Part shown: positions 1-5,351 of the stretch, piece after piece | Layout: each line of letters opens with the position of its first letter | Numbering within the stretch: the stretch's first letter is position 1 | Source: an uncultured Clostridia bacterium | Lineage (GTDB): Bacteria; Bacillota; Clostridia; TANB77; CAG-508 | Direction: 5' to 3' | Length of the DNA: 5,361 bases | NCBI GenBank assembly: GCA_934168355.1 | Contig: CAKPNI010000056.1 | Span: 1 to 5,361 of the forward strand | Notes under the pieces: generated by a model | What the model was told of the DNA's origin: nothing | The model's input: only the letters and a program-made list of their open reading frames with translations | The model's database searches: none | Translations under genes and position numbers: made by a program

Positions 1-801
1 GGATATTGGATTCAACTTAGTTTAATTGGAACAACAGTAGATGTATTAAGTTTTCAATTTAAAAATCAAGTAGATAGTAACTTTATGAATGACTGGAAAG
101 CATTGGTGGCACTAATTGTATCAATATCTGTATATGTATATTTAATAGTAAAAGCAAGGAAATATAAGAAAAATGGTGAGGATATAAAACCAGTAATTCT
201 AAGTACAGGAATATATATTGGAGTAATACTTATAATATTAGTAGTTTCAATGATAAGCCCAATTTTATATGCTAGATATTTATTGACAATGACAGGACTA
301 TATATTTTCACAATAGCATTTGTGTTTTCAAAAGAAAAAAATAAAATTATAGCTGGAACTATATGTGGAATTACATTAATTTTAGCAATATTAGGAAATA
401 TACAAAATGTAAAAGAAAATTACAATAAAGAAAATAGTGAAGTATATAACTATATAAAAGATGAAATAAAAGAAGATGACATATTGCTATATTCGAAAAT
501 AGGAAATGGTGGAATTATTGCTACATATTTCCCAGAAAATAAGCAATATTTTATGAACATAGAGCATTGGGGAGTAGAAGAAGCATACAAAGCATATGCT
601 CCTGCAATGGAAACAAAGGAAGATTGGGATTTCTTAAAAGATTATAAAGGCAGAATATGGATTATTGATGATGATAGTGATGCATTTTATAAAAATGAAG
701 AATTTTTTAAAGAAGGTATAACAGAAATAAAAGAAGAAAAAACATTTAAAGTAAAATATCACAATTTAACATATAAAGTTATGCTAGTTGAGAAAAATTA
801 A
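1..801 (+). CDS. Partial membrane protein, C-terminal part of a GT39-like glycosyltransferase
   Basis: The frame is open from base 1 to the TAA at 799-801, so this is the last 266 residues of a longer protein. The first Met (base 85) has no ribosome binding site and is not a credible start. Numbering from base 1, hydrophobic segments lie at about 34-50, 65-85, 94-109 and 115-131, with a Lys/Arg-rich loop at 51-63. From about 138 to the end the chain is soluble and rich in Asp, Glu and Lys. The segment SPILYARYLLT (86-96), an Arg-Tyr at the start of a membrane helix, followed by two helices and a soluble tail, resembles the C-terminal end of GT39/ArnT-like polyprenyl-phosphate-dependent sugar transferases. 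Such enzymes act at the outer face of the membrane on envelope glycans or proteins. The catalytic N-terminal region with its acidic motif is outside the window, so the family call is inference. The next gene follows after 26 bases, suggesting cotranscription. Confidence 0.6.
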   Translation, partial: GYWIQLSLIGTTVDVLSFQFKNQVDSNFMNDWKALVALIVSISVYVYLIVKARKYKKNGEDIKPVILSTGIYIGVILIILVVSMISPILYARYLLTMTGLYIFTIAFVFSKEKNKIIAGTICGITLILAILGNIQNVKENYNKENSEVYNYIKDEIKEDDILLYSKIGNGGIIATYFPENKQYFMNIEHWGVEEAYKAYAPAMETKEDWDFLKDYKGRIWIIDDDSDAFYKNEEFFKEGITEIKEEKTFKVKYHNLTYKVMLVEKN

Positions 802-810
802 TTTCATAAG

Positions 811-818
811 AGAAAGGA
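811..818 (+). promoter_or_regulatory. Ribosome binding site of the P-loop/Asp23 gene
   Basis: AGAAAGGA lies 9 bases before the ATG at 828. It fixes that start and fits translation as the second gene of an operon with the membrane protein. No promoter can be seen in the 26-base gap. Confidence 0.7.
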
Positions 819-827
819 AAAAAAGTT

Positions 828-1670
828 ATGTTTGAAAATATCAAAGTATATGCTTTTGTTGGACCATCAGGCACCGGAAAAAGTTATAGAGCCCAGATGG
901 TAGCAGGGGAAAAAGATGTACATTTTATAATTGATGATGGACTTTTAATAAATGATAATAGAGTTGTTGCAGGTGAATCTGCCAAAAAAGCTTCAACAAA
1001 AATAGAAACAGTAAAAAAGGCTTTATTTTTACATGATGATGAAAAAAAGGTGATTCAAAAAGCATTAAAAAAATACAAAGTTAAGAAAATTCTTATACTT
1101 GGAACATCTGATGGAATGGTAGAAAAAATTGCAGAAAACTTGGGACTTCCAAAAGTATCTGATACAACATATATAACAGATGTAGCAACAGAAGAGGAAA
1201 TGAAAACTGCTAGAAATATAAGGGTTACAGAGGGAAAACATGTAATTCCCGTTCCTACTTTCGAAATAAAAAAAGATTTTTCAGGCTATTTACTTGACCC
1301 TCTTCAAATTTTTAAGTCAAAAGGAAAAGGAAAGCAACCATATATTTCTGAAAAATCAATAATTAGACCTACATTTAGTTATATGGGAAATTTCACAATT
1401 TCAGATTCTGTTTTTAGACAAATTGCAGAATATCAGGCTGAAAAGATGCCTGAGATATATAAGGTTCTAAGAACTCGCGTTCAAAATTATGGCGAGGGAC
1501 CTTTAATTGATATGGAAGTTAGTGTGGTTTATGGTTATAATGTTGCCGAAGGGTTGATTGAATTTAAGAAAAAGATTGTTAAAGAGATTGAAAATTTAAC
1601 TGCTATGAATGTTGTTAGGTTGGATGTTGTGGCTAAGAATATTGTTGTTTTGGAAAAAAATAATTATTAA
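828..1670 (+). CDS. P-loop NTP-binding protein with C-terminal Asp23/Gls24-like domain
   Basis: This complete 280-residue protein has two parts. Residues 5-170 form a P-loop domain: a beta strand leads into the Walker A motif GPSGTGKS (12-19, with Lys18 and Ser19 contacting phosphate and Mg in the family). An acidic HFIIDDGLLI segment (32-41) follows, and ILILGTSDG (88-96) is a possible Walker B-like or sensor strand. Residues 187-275 resemble the Asp23/Gls24 fold (Pfam Asp23 type): GNFTISDSVFRQIAEYQAEK, a VSVVYGYNV strand (231-239), a long helix and a final strand RLDVVAKNIVV. Stand-alone Asp23 proteins are linked to the Gram-positive envelope stress response. Here the domain is joined to an ATPase-like module, so a nucleotide-dependent envelope or assembly role is possible but not shown. 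There is no signal peptide or membrane segment, so it should be cytoplasmic. It probably shares a transcript with the upstream glycosyltransferase-like gene and ends at a strong hairpin. The domain calls are fairly sure; the cellular function is unknown. Confidence 0.8.
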   Translation: MFENIKVYAFVGPSGTGKSYRAQMVAGEKDVHFIIDDGLLINDNRVVAGESAKKASTKIETVKKALFLHDDEKKVIQKALKKYKVKKILILGTSDGMVEKIAENLGLPKVSDTTYITDVATEEEMKTARNIRVTEGKHVIPVPTFEIKKDFSGYLLDPLQIFKSKGKGKQPYISEKSIIRPTFSYMGNFTISDSVFRQIAEYQAEKMPEIYKVLRTRVQNYGEGPLIDMEVSVVYGYNVAEGLIEFKKKIVKEIENLTAMNVVRLDVVAKNIVVLEKNNY

Positions 1671-1673
1671 TAT

Positions 1674-1738
1674 AAAATGAGAGAAAATATCAAGTGTAGA
1701 TGCACTTAATATTTTCTCTCTTATTTTCACTTTTTTTT
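1674..1738. terminator. Bidirectional hairpin terminator between convergent genes
   Basis: GAGAGAAAATAT (1679-1690) pairs perfectly with ATATTTTCTCTC (1709-1720). After a C/A mismatch, AAGTG (1692-1696) pairs with CACTT (1703-1707), leaving a six-base loop. With a two-base bulge, AAAAT (1674-1678) can also pair with ATTTT (1723-1727). On the plus strand eight Ts follow at 1731-1738, and on the minus strand the hairpin runs into ATTTTATATTAATAATTATTTTTTT. It lies 8 bases after the P-loop gene's stop, and its outer stem abuts the stop codon of the small minus-strand gene, so it can end both. The main plus-strand U-tract is 10 bases from the stem, so efficiency is uncertain. Confidence 0.75.
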
Positions 1739-1873
1739 GCTTGGTGCCTCATTAATTTGAGGAGTTTGACCTAAATAGTATCGGAACCGTTCATTAAGAA
1801 AAGTTAGCTCCTCATCAGTAAGCGGTAAGTCTTGGCTTTTAGCAGCCAAGCATATAAGTGAATATTTGTCCAT
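1727..1873 (-). CDS. Small hypothetical protein, 48 residues, with its own promoter and RBS
   Basis: Reading leftwards, ATG at 1873-1871 opens 48 codons that end in TGA at 1729-1727. The start has an ideal AAGGAGG (1883-1889) 9 bases upstream and a near-consensus promoter behind it, which makes real expression likely despite the size. The peptide begins MDKYSLICLAAKSQ. Its middle, LTDEELTFLNERFRYYLG (residues 18-35), reads as an amphipathic helix, and it ends in a basic SKKK tail. There is no membrane segment or signal peptide, and I do not recognise a family. Codon use differs from the neighbours: CGG and CGA for Arg, CCG for Pro, CTT and CTA for Leu, paired GAG for Glu, against the AGA/CCA/TTA/GAA habit of the large genes. 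G+C by hand count is about 37%. It is convergent with the P-loop gene and divergent from the phosphorylase gene. It could be a small regulator or a protein acquired by transfer. Because the stretch also contains short inverted repeats, a structured RNA that is coincidentally open is the main alternative. Confidence 0.65.
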   Translation of the reverse strand: MDKYSLICLAAKSQDLPLTDEELTFLNERFRYYLGQTPQINEAPSKKK

Positions 1874-1882
1874 TGTGCTTTA

Positions 1883-1889
1883 CCTCCTT
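1883..1889 (-). promoter_or_regulatory. Strong ribosome binding site of the small minus-strand gene
   Basis: Read on the minus strand this is AAGGAGG, followed by T, with 9 bases to the ATG. It is a full match to the anti-Shine-Dalgarno sequence and is the main reason for choosing this start. Confidence 0.75.
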
Positions 1890-1896
1890 GGTGTTT

Positions 1897-1914
1897 GATA
1901 TAATCAATTATATC
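1897..1914. repeat. 18-base dyad overlapping the -10 box
   Basis: GATATAAT and ATTATATC are perfect 8-base inverted arms around a central CA. The dyad covers the -10 element and predicted start site of the small minus-strand gene, a position where a repressor would block initiation. Because -10 boxes are AT-rich, the symmetry may be chance. It also places a TATAAT on the plus strand, but no good plus-strand -35 is spaced for it. Confidence 0.4.
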
Positions 1915-1935
1915 ACAAAAACGACCTTATGTAAA
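1907..1935 (-). promoter_or_regulatory. Promoter of the small minus-strand gene
   Basis: On the minus strand, -35 TTTACA (1930-1935) and -10 TATAAT (1907-1912) are separated by exactly 17 bases, and TGTGA precedes the -10. This matches the vegetative sigma-A consensus in 11 of 12 positions. Transcription should start near 1900, giving a leader of about 27 bases. The -10 lies inside a dyad at 1897-1914. Confidence 0.75.
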
Positions 1936-1979
1936 GAAAAATTACAAAATTTTCCAATTACAAAAATATCCAAAAATTC

Positions 1980-2008
1980 TTGACAAAACAAACATTTTAA
2001 TAGATAAT
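1980..2008 (+). promoter_or_regulatory. Promoter of the glucan phosphorylase gene
   Basis: A perfect TTGACA (1980-1985) is followed after 17 bases by GATAAT (2003-2008), a sigma-A type promoter with 11 of 12 matches. Transcription should start near 2015, giving a leader of about 38 bases. The stretch just upstream (1936-1979) is rich in A and T tracts and could act as an UP element. It is divergent from the small-gene promoter, with about 44 bases between the two -35 boxes. Confidence 0.75.
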
Positions 2009-2036
2009 ATCTAAAGGAAAAATAGAAAAAGTTACC

Positions 2037-2043
2037 AAGGAGG
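2037..2043 (+). promoter_or_regulatory. Ribosome binding site of the glucan phosphorylase gene
   Basis: AAGGAGG stands 9 bases before the ATG at 2053 and selects that start. The match is complete, suggesting efficient translation. Confidence 0.8.
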
Positions 2044-2052
2044 ACGAAATAA

Positions 2053-4632
2053 ATGTACATATTTAATAAAATAACTGTAAAGCCACAGTTACCAAAAAGT
2101 ATAAATAGATTAGATGAAATAGCAAACAACTTATGGTGGAGTTGGAATTCAGAATATTTAAGACTACTAAAGAAAATAGACAGAGACTTATGGGAAACAG
2201 TAGAAAAAAATCCAGTAAAATTCTTAAAAAGAGTATCACAAGAAAGACTAGAAATGTCAGCAAAAGATTCTAGTTTTGTAAAAGAATATGAAAAAGTATT
2301 AAAAAATTACGAAGATTATATGTCAAGCAAAGACACATGGTTTAGTAAAAAATATCCAGAAAATAAAAATGACCTAATAGCATATTTTTCAGCAGAATAT
2401 GGGCTAGATGAAACAATACCAATTTACTCAGGAGGACTAGGAATATTATCAGGGGACCACTTAAAATCTGCAAGTGACTTAGGAATTCCTTTAGTTGGAG
2501 TAGGTTTACTTTATAAAAATGGATACTTCCATCAAAAAATTGAAGGGTATGGAATACAAAAATCGGAATACAAAAACATAGAATTAGACAATATGCCAAT
2601 CCATCCAGTAAAAGATAAAGATGGAGAAGATTTACTTATAGAAGTAAAATTCCAAAAAAGAACAGTATATTTAAAAGTATGGAAAATAAATGTAGGAAGA
2701 ATATGTTTATATTTAATGGATTCAGATATAGATAAAAACAGTTCTGCTGATAGAGAAACAACTCTAAAGCTATATGGTGGAGATCAAGACATGAGAATTC
2801 GTCAAGAAATAGTTTTAGGAATAGCGGGAGTAAGGCTTCTAAAAAAACTTGGATTAAATCCAACAATATATCATATGAATGAAGGGCATTCTGCATTTTT
2901 AACATTAGAATTAATAAAAAACACAATAGCAGAAAAACAAGTATCATTTGAAATTGCAAAAGATATAGTAAGTTCAAAAACAGTATTTACAACACATACT
3001 CCAGTGCCAGCAGGAAATGATATATTCCCAACAGATTTAGTAGAAAGATATTTCAATGAATTCTGGCCAAAGATGGGACTAGGAAGAGAAGAATTCTTAA
3101 AACTAGGAATGAAACCATGTGACCAATTAGAACCCGGATTCAATATGGGAATTTTAGCATTAAAAATAGCAGGAAAGAAAAATGGTGTAAGTAAACTACA
3201 TGGAGAAGTATCAAGAGAACTATTTGGAGATGTATGGCCAAACATAGCTGCAAATGAATCACCAATAACATATGTAACAAACGGAATACATACATGTACT
3301 TGGGTACCACAAAACCTAAAAGAATTATACAACAAATATCTAACATCACCTACAACACCATATTGGCAAGACAAAATATACTTAGATGAAACATGGAAAA
3401 GAATAAAAAATATTCCAGATGAAGAACTATGGAATGCACACCTAGAAAGAAAAGAAAAACTAATACAAATAATAAAAGACAATACAACAAATAGACTAAG
3501 AAGAGCAGGAGTAAGCTATGATGAAATAAAAGAAATGATATCAGGAATTTCATCAAATGACTTAATAATAGGATTTGCAAGAAGATTTGCAACATATAAA
3601 AGAGCAACACTAATATTTAATGACTTAGAAAGAATAACAGAAATATTAAATGATAAAGAACACCCTGTAAGATTAGTTTTTGCTGGAAAAGCACATCCAG
3701 CAGATAAAGAAGGGCAAGACTTAATAAAATTTATACATGAAATATCTATGAAACCACAATTTAGAGGAAAAATATTCTTATTAGAAAATTACAATATAGC
3801 AATGTCAAGATACTTAATAAGTGGTGTAGATGTATGGCTAAACAATCCTCGTAGACCAATGGAAGCATCAGGAACATCTGGACAAAAAGCATCTGTAAAT
3901 GGAGTAGTAAACTTTAGTGTTTTAGATGGATGGTGGGCAGAAGGATATGACCAAACAAACGGATGGACAATAGGAACAGATAAAGAATATAGTTCATATG
4001 CAGAACAAGATATTGCAGATAGCCAAAGTATGTATAGAACATTAGAAACAAAGATAATACCAACATTCTACAACAGACCAAGTGAAAATGAACCATCAGA
4101 AGAATGGATGAAAATAATGAAACAATCAATAATAACAACTGGTGGAAAATACAGTACTGCAAGGATGTTAGTTGATTATACAAATAATTTATATATACCA
4201 TTAATAAATCTATATGATGAACATTTTTCAAAATTAGATGAAGCAGCTGAATTTACATCTTGGAAAAAACATGTAAAAGACAATTGGGATAATATTTTAA
4301 TAGAACAAACAGATAACCCAGAAAATGTTAGAATAGATGCAGGTGAAGCAATAGAAGTTGGATGTAAAGTTACACTTCCAAATTTAGAAAAAGAAGATAT
4401 AAGGGTAGAGGTATATTGTGGTAAAATTTCAGACGAGGGACGTGTTGAAAATATAACAGTAGTTCCTATGAAATTTGTATCTGAGGAAAAAGAATATAAG
4501 AGATATACTTATACTGCTAGAATTTCTTTATCAACAGGTGGAAATTATGGATATACATTTAGAGTTATGCCAACTAACAAAATGCTTTTAGATAGTGAAA
4601 ATTTAGATTTAGTTAAATGGATAACAAAATAA
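2053..4632 (+). CDS. glgP: Alpha-glucan (glycogen/maltodextrin) phosphorylase, GT35, DUF3417 type
   Basis: This complete 859-residue enzyme cleaves terminal alpha-1,4-linked glucose from storage glucan with phosphate, giving glucose-1-phosphate in the cytoplasm. The N-terminus (about 8-100, PQLPKSINRLDEIANNLWWS) is the DUF3417 region found in the TIGR02094-type subgroup that includes Thermus and Thermotoga enzymes, rather than the classic E. coli GlgP/MalP type. The phosphorylase core follows: AEYGL...IYSGGLG...GDHLKSASDLG (114-143), HMNEGHSAF (274-282), TTHTPVPAGND (313-323), VTNGIHTCTW (408-417), GFARRFATYKRA (507-518), AGKAHPADKEG (544-554). The pyridoxal-phosphate site is EASGTSGQKASVNG, where Lys612 is the expected Schiff-base lysine. 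Residues from about 755 form a beta-rich C-terminal extension typical of this subgroup. Length and motifs indicate an intact gene. No other glycogen genes lie beside it. It has its own strong promoter and RBS. In the last roughly 80 codons synonymous use shifts from A-ending to T-ending. The symbol is by function; the natural substrate (glycogen or maltodextrin) cannot be fixed from sequence. Confidence 0.95.
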   Translation: MYIFNKITVKPQLPKSINRLDEIANNLWWSWNSEYLRLLKKIDRDLWETVEKNPVKFLKRVSQERLEMSAKDSSFVKEYEKVLKNYEDYMSSKDTWFSKKYPENKNDLIAYFSAEYGLDETIPIYSGGLGILSGDHLKSASDLGIPLVGVGLLYKNGYFHQKIEGYGIQKSEYKNIELDNMPIHPVKDKDGEDLLIEVKFQKRTVYLKVWKINVGRICLYLMDSDIDKNSSADRETTLKLYGGDQDMRIRQEIVLGIAGVRLLKKLGLNPTIYHMNEGHSAFLTLELIKNTIAEKQVSFEIAKDIVSSKTVFTTHTPVPAGNDIFPTDLVERYFNEFWPKMGLGREEFLKLGMKPCDQLEPGFNMGILALKIAGKKNGVSKLHGEVSRELFGDVWPNIAANESPITYVTNGIHTCTWVPQNLKELYNKYLTSPTTPYWQDKIYLDETWKRIKNIPDEELWNAHLERKEKLIQIIKDNTTNRLRRAGVSYDEIKEMISGISSNDLIIGFARRFATYKRATLIFNDLERITEILNDKEHPVRLVFAGKAHPADKEGQDLIKFIHEISMKPQFRGKIFLLENYNIAMSRYLISGVDVWLNNPRRPMEASGTSGQKASVNGVVNFSVLDGWWAEGYDQTNGWTIGTDKEYSSYAEQDIADSQSMYRTLETKIIPTFYNRPSENEPSEEWMKIMKQSIITTGGKYSTARMLVDYTNNLYIPLINLYDEHFSKLDEAAEFTSWKKHVKDNWDNILIEQTDNPENVRIDAGEAIEVGCKVTLPNLEKEDIRVEVYCGKISDEGRVENITVVPMKFVSEEKEYKRYTYTARISLSTGGNYGYTFRVMPTNKMLLDSENLDLVKWITK

Positions 4633-4643
4633 TATTTTTTCTG

Positions 4644-4683
4644 ATTGGGGACGGTTCTTTTCGCGAAAAGAACCGTCCCTAAT
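4644..4683. repeat. Perfect GGGACGG/CCGTCCC palindrome, REP/MITE-like
   Basis: GGGACGGTTCTTTTCG (4648-4663) is followed without a spacer by its exact reverse complement (4664-4679), a 32-base perfect palindrome. A G·U pair and three more base pairs extend it to 4644-4683. It is much richer in G+C than its surroundings. GGGGACGGTTCTTTT-type palindromes are, as I recall, dispersed in many copies in clostridial genomes and resemble REP elements mobilised by IS200-like (RAYT) transposases; no such gene is in the window. It sits between glgP and rnhA with no U-tract after it on either strand, so it is not a standard intrinsic terminator, but as RNA it would form a very stable hairpin that may slow read-through or protect the glgP mRNA 3' end. 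Confidence 0.75.
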
Positions 4684-4689
4684 ACAAAA

Positions 4690-4695
4690 AAGGAG
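4690..4695 (+). promoter_or_regulatory. Ribosome binding site of rnhA
   Basis: AAGGAG lies 8 bases before the ATG at 4704, just past the palindrome, so a hairpin formed at 4644-4683 leaves it free. I see no convincing promoter between glgP and rnhA. Confidence 0.7.
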
Positions 4696-4703
4696 TTGAT
4701 TAA

Positions 4704-5138
4704 ATGCAAAAAGTAATTATTTATACAGATGGAGCATGTTCAGGAAATCCGGGACCCGGAGGTTGGGCAGCTGTTTTAATGGCAGGAGAATTAAAAAAAG
4801 AAATCTCTGGTGGAGATAAAAATACGACAAATAATATTATGGAACTTACTGCAATTATTCAAGGGTTAAAAGCTTTAAAACAAGAATGTGAGGTCGAAAT
4901 TTTTAGTGACAGTAGTTATTGTGTTAATGCATTTAATCAAGGGTGGATTTTTAATTGGATGAAAAAAGGTTGGAAGACTGCATCTGGTGAGGCTGTTAAA
5001 AATAAGGAATTATGGCAGGAACTTTATAGTTTGACAAAGAAACATAAAGTTAGTTTTAATAAGGTTAAAGGTCATAGTGATGTTGAATTAAATAATAGAT
5101 GTGATGAATTAGCTAGGAATGCGATTCCGAAAAATTAA
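4704..5138 (+). CDS. rnhA: Ribonuclease HI
   Basis: This complete 144-residue cytoplasmic enzyme cuts the RNA strand of RNA-DNA hybrids, removing R-loops and primer remnants. All signature residues are present and line up almost number for number with the E. coli enzyme: Asp9 in YTDGACSGNPGPGGW, Glu47 in NIMELTA, Asp69 in FSDSSY, His124 in VKGHSD and Asp134 in NNRCDELA make up the metal-binding active site. Trp81, Trp85 and Trp90 with the adjacent lysines (KKGWK) form the basic protrusion or handle that grips the hybrid, so this is the bacterial type I form with handle and without an N-terminal hybrid-binding domain. The start is supported by AAGGAG 8 bases upstream, and a strong terminator follows 20 bases after the stop. 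With no visible promoter of its own, it may be expressed by read-through from the glgP promoter past the palindrome, or from a weak promoter I cannot see. Confidence 0.96.
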   Translation: MQKVIIYTDGACSGNPGPGGWAAVLMAGELKKEISGGDKNTTNNIMELTAIIQGLKALKQECEVEIFSDSSYCVNAFNQGWIFNWMKKGWKTASGEAVKNKELWQELYSLTKKHKVSFNKVKGHSDVELNNRCDELARNAIPKN

Positions 5139-5158
5139 AATATAAAGTATATTTTAGA

Positions 5159-5190
5159 TGGGGTAGAATATTTTCTGCCCCAATTTTTTT
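5159..5190 (+). terminator. Intrinsic terminator after rnhA
   Basis: TGGGGTAGAA (5159-5168) pairs with TTCTGCCCCA (5173-5182), a 10-pair stem with one G·U and a TATT loop. AA and seven Ts (5184-5190) follow. It is a classic rho-independent terminator, placed 20 bases after the rnhA stop, and closes the glgP-rnhA unit. Confidence 0.9.
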
Positions 5191-5215
5191 ACTCAAAAAA
5201 ATTTCCAAAAATTTT

Positions 5216-5288
5216 CTGTTTATTTTTTTCATTTTTGCACATTCTATATTTAGAAAAAAGAAAACTTTTTTCTATAAAAATGAAACAG
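5216..5288. repeat. Nested AT-rich inverted repeats in the non-coding right end
   Basis: An inner perfect hairpin, TAGAAAAAAG (5251-5260), AAAA loop, CTTTTTTCTA (5265-5274), is enclosed by a second inverted match: AAAAATGAAACAG (5276-5288) is the complement of CATTTTT (5230-5236) and CTGTTT (5216-5221), with eight extra bases between those two left pieces. No U-tract follows the inner hairpin, so it is not a standard terminator. It could be a structured leader or binding region for the next gene. Low sequence complexity makes chance pairing a serious alternative. Confidence 0.4.
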
Positions 5289-5301
5289 AATTTTAATAAT
5301 T

Positions 5302-5331
5302 TTTAAACAAAATTAATATAAGTTTCATAAT
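5302..5331 (+). promoter_or_regulatory. Possible weak promoter of the gene beyond the right edge
   Basis: TTTAAA (5302-5307) and CATAAT (5326-5331) are 18 bases apart, matching sigma-A boxes in 4 and 5 of 6 positions. In such AT-rich DNA this could arise by chance. Initiation near 5338 would give a very short leader starting at the 14-base palindrome. Confidence 0.3.
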
Positions 5332-5337
5332 AAAAAA

Positions 5338-5351
5338 TGTTAATATTAACA
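5338..5351. promoter_or_regulatory. 14-base palindrome next to the final RBS, possible operator
   Basis: TGTTAATATTAACA is a perfect palindrome whose last base is the first base of the AGGAGG that follows. Its place at a likely transcription start and against the RBS suits an operator. The half-sites resemble clostridial Rex boxes, but the centre is two bases instead of four. Confidence 0.35.

Noticed and set aside
85..801. Met at base 85 as the true start of the first gene
   Set aside because: No Shine-Dalgarno sequence precedes it, and the same frame is open to base 1 with plausible membrane-protein sequence, so the gene is cut by the window edge.
1936..1979. A riboswitch or leader element upstream of glgP
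   Set aside because: This AT-rich stretch lies upstream of the -35 box and would not be transcribed with glgP. The predicted leader of about 38 bases is too short for a known riboswitch.
1671..2052. CRISPR array or insertion sequence in the largest gap
   Set aside because: No regularly spaced direct repeats, terminal inverted repeats with target duplications, or transposase fragments are visible.
2871..3482. 203-residue minus-strand open frame inside glgP, and other Leu/Phe-rich minus-strand frames
   Set aside because: They lie antisense to a well-supported enzyme gene. Their Leu/Phe/Ile-rich composition is what the complement of A-rich coding DNA gives, and they lack ribosome binding sites.
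4644..4683. Palindrome as the rho-independent terminator of glgP
   Set aside because: No U-tract follows on the plus strand (TAATACAAAAAA) or the minus strand; the T-run at 4635-4640 is upstream of the hairpin.
5251..5274. Perfect TAGAAAAAAG/CTTTTTTCTA hairpin as a second terminator
   Set aside because: It is made almost only of A-T pairs and is followed by TAAAAATG on the plus strand, so neither stem strength nor U-tract fits.
5338..5351. Rex (NADH-sensing repressor) operator
   Set aside because: The clostridial Rex consensus as I know it has TTGTTAA and TTAACAA separated by four bases. Here the centre is two bases and the outermost T/A pair is missing.
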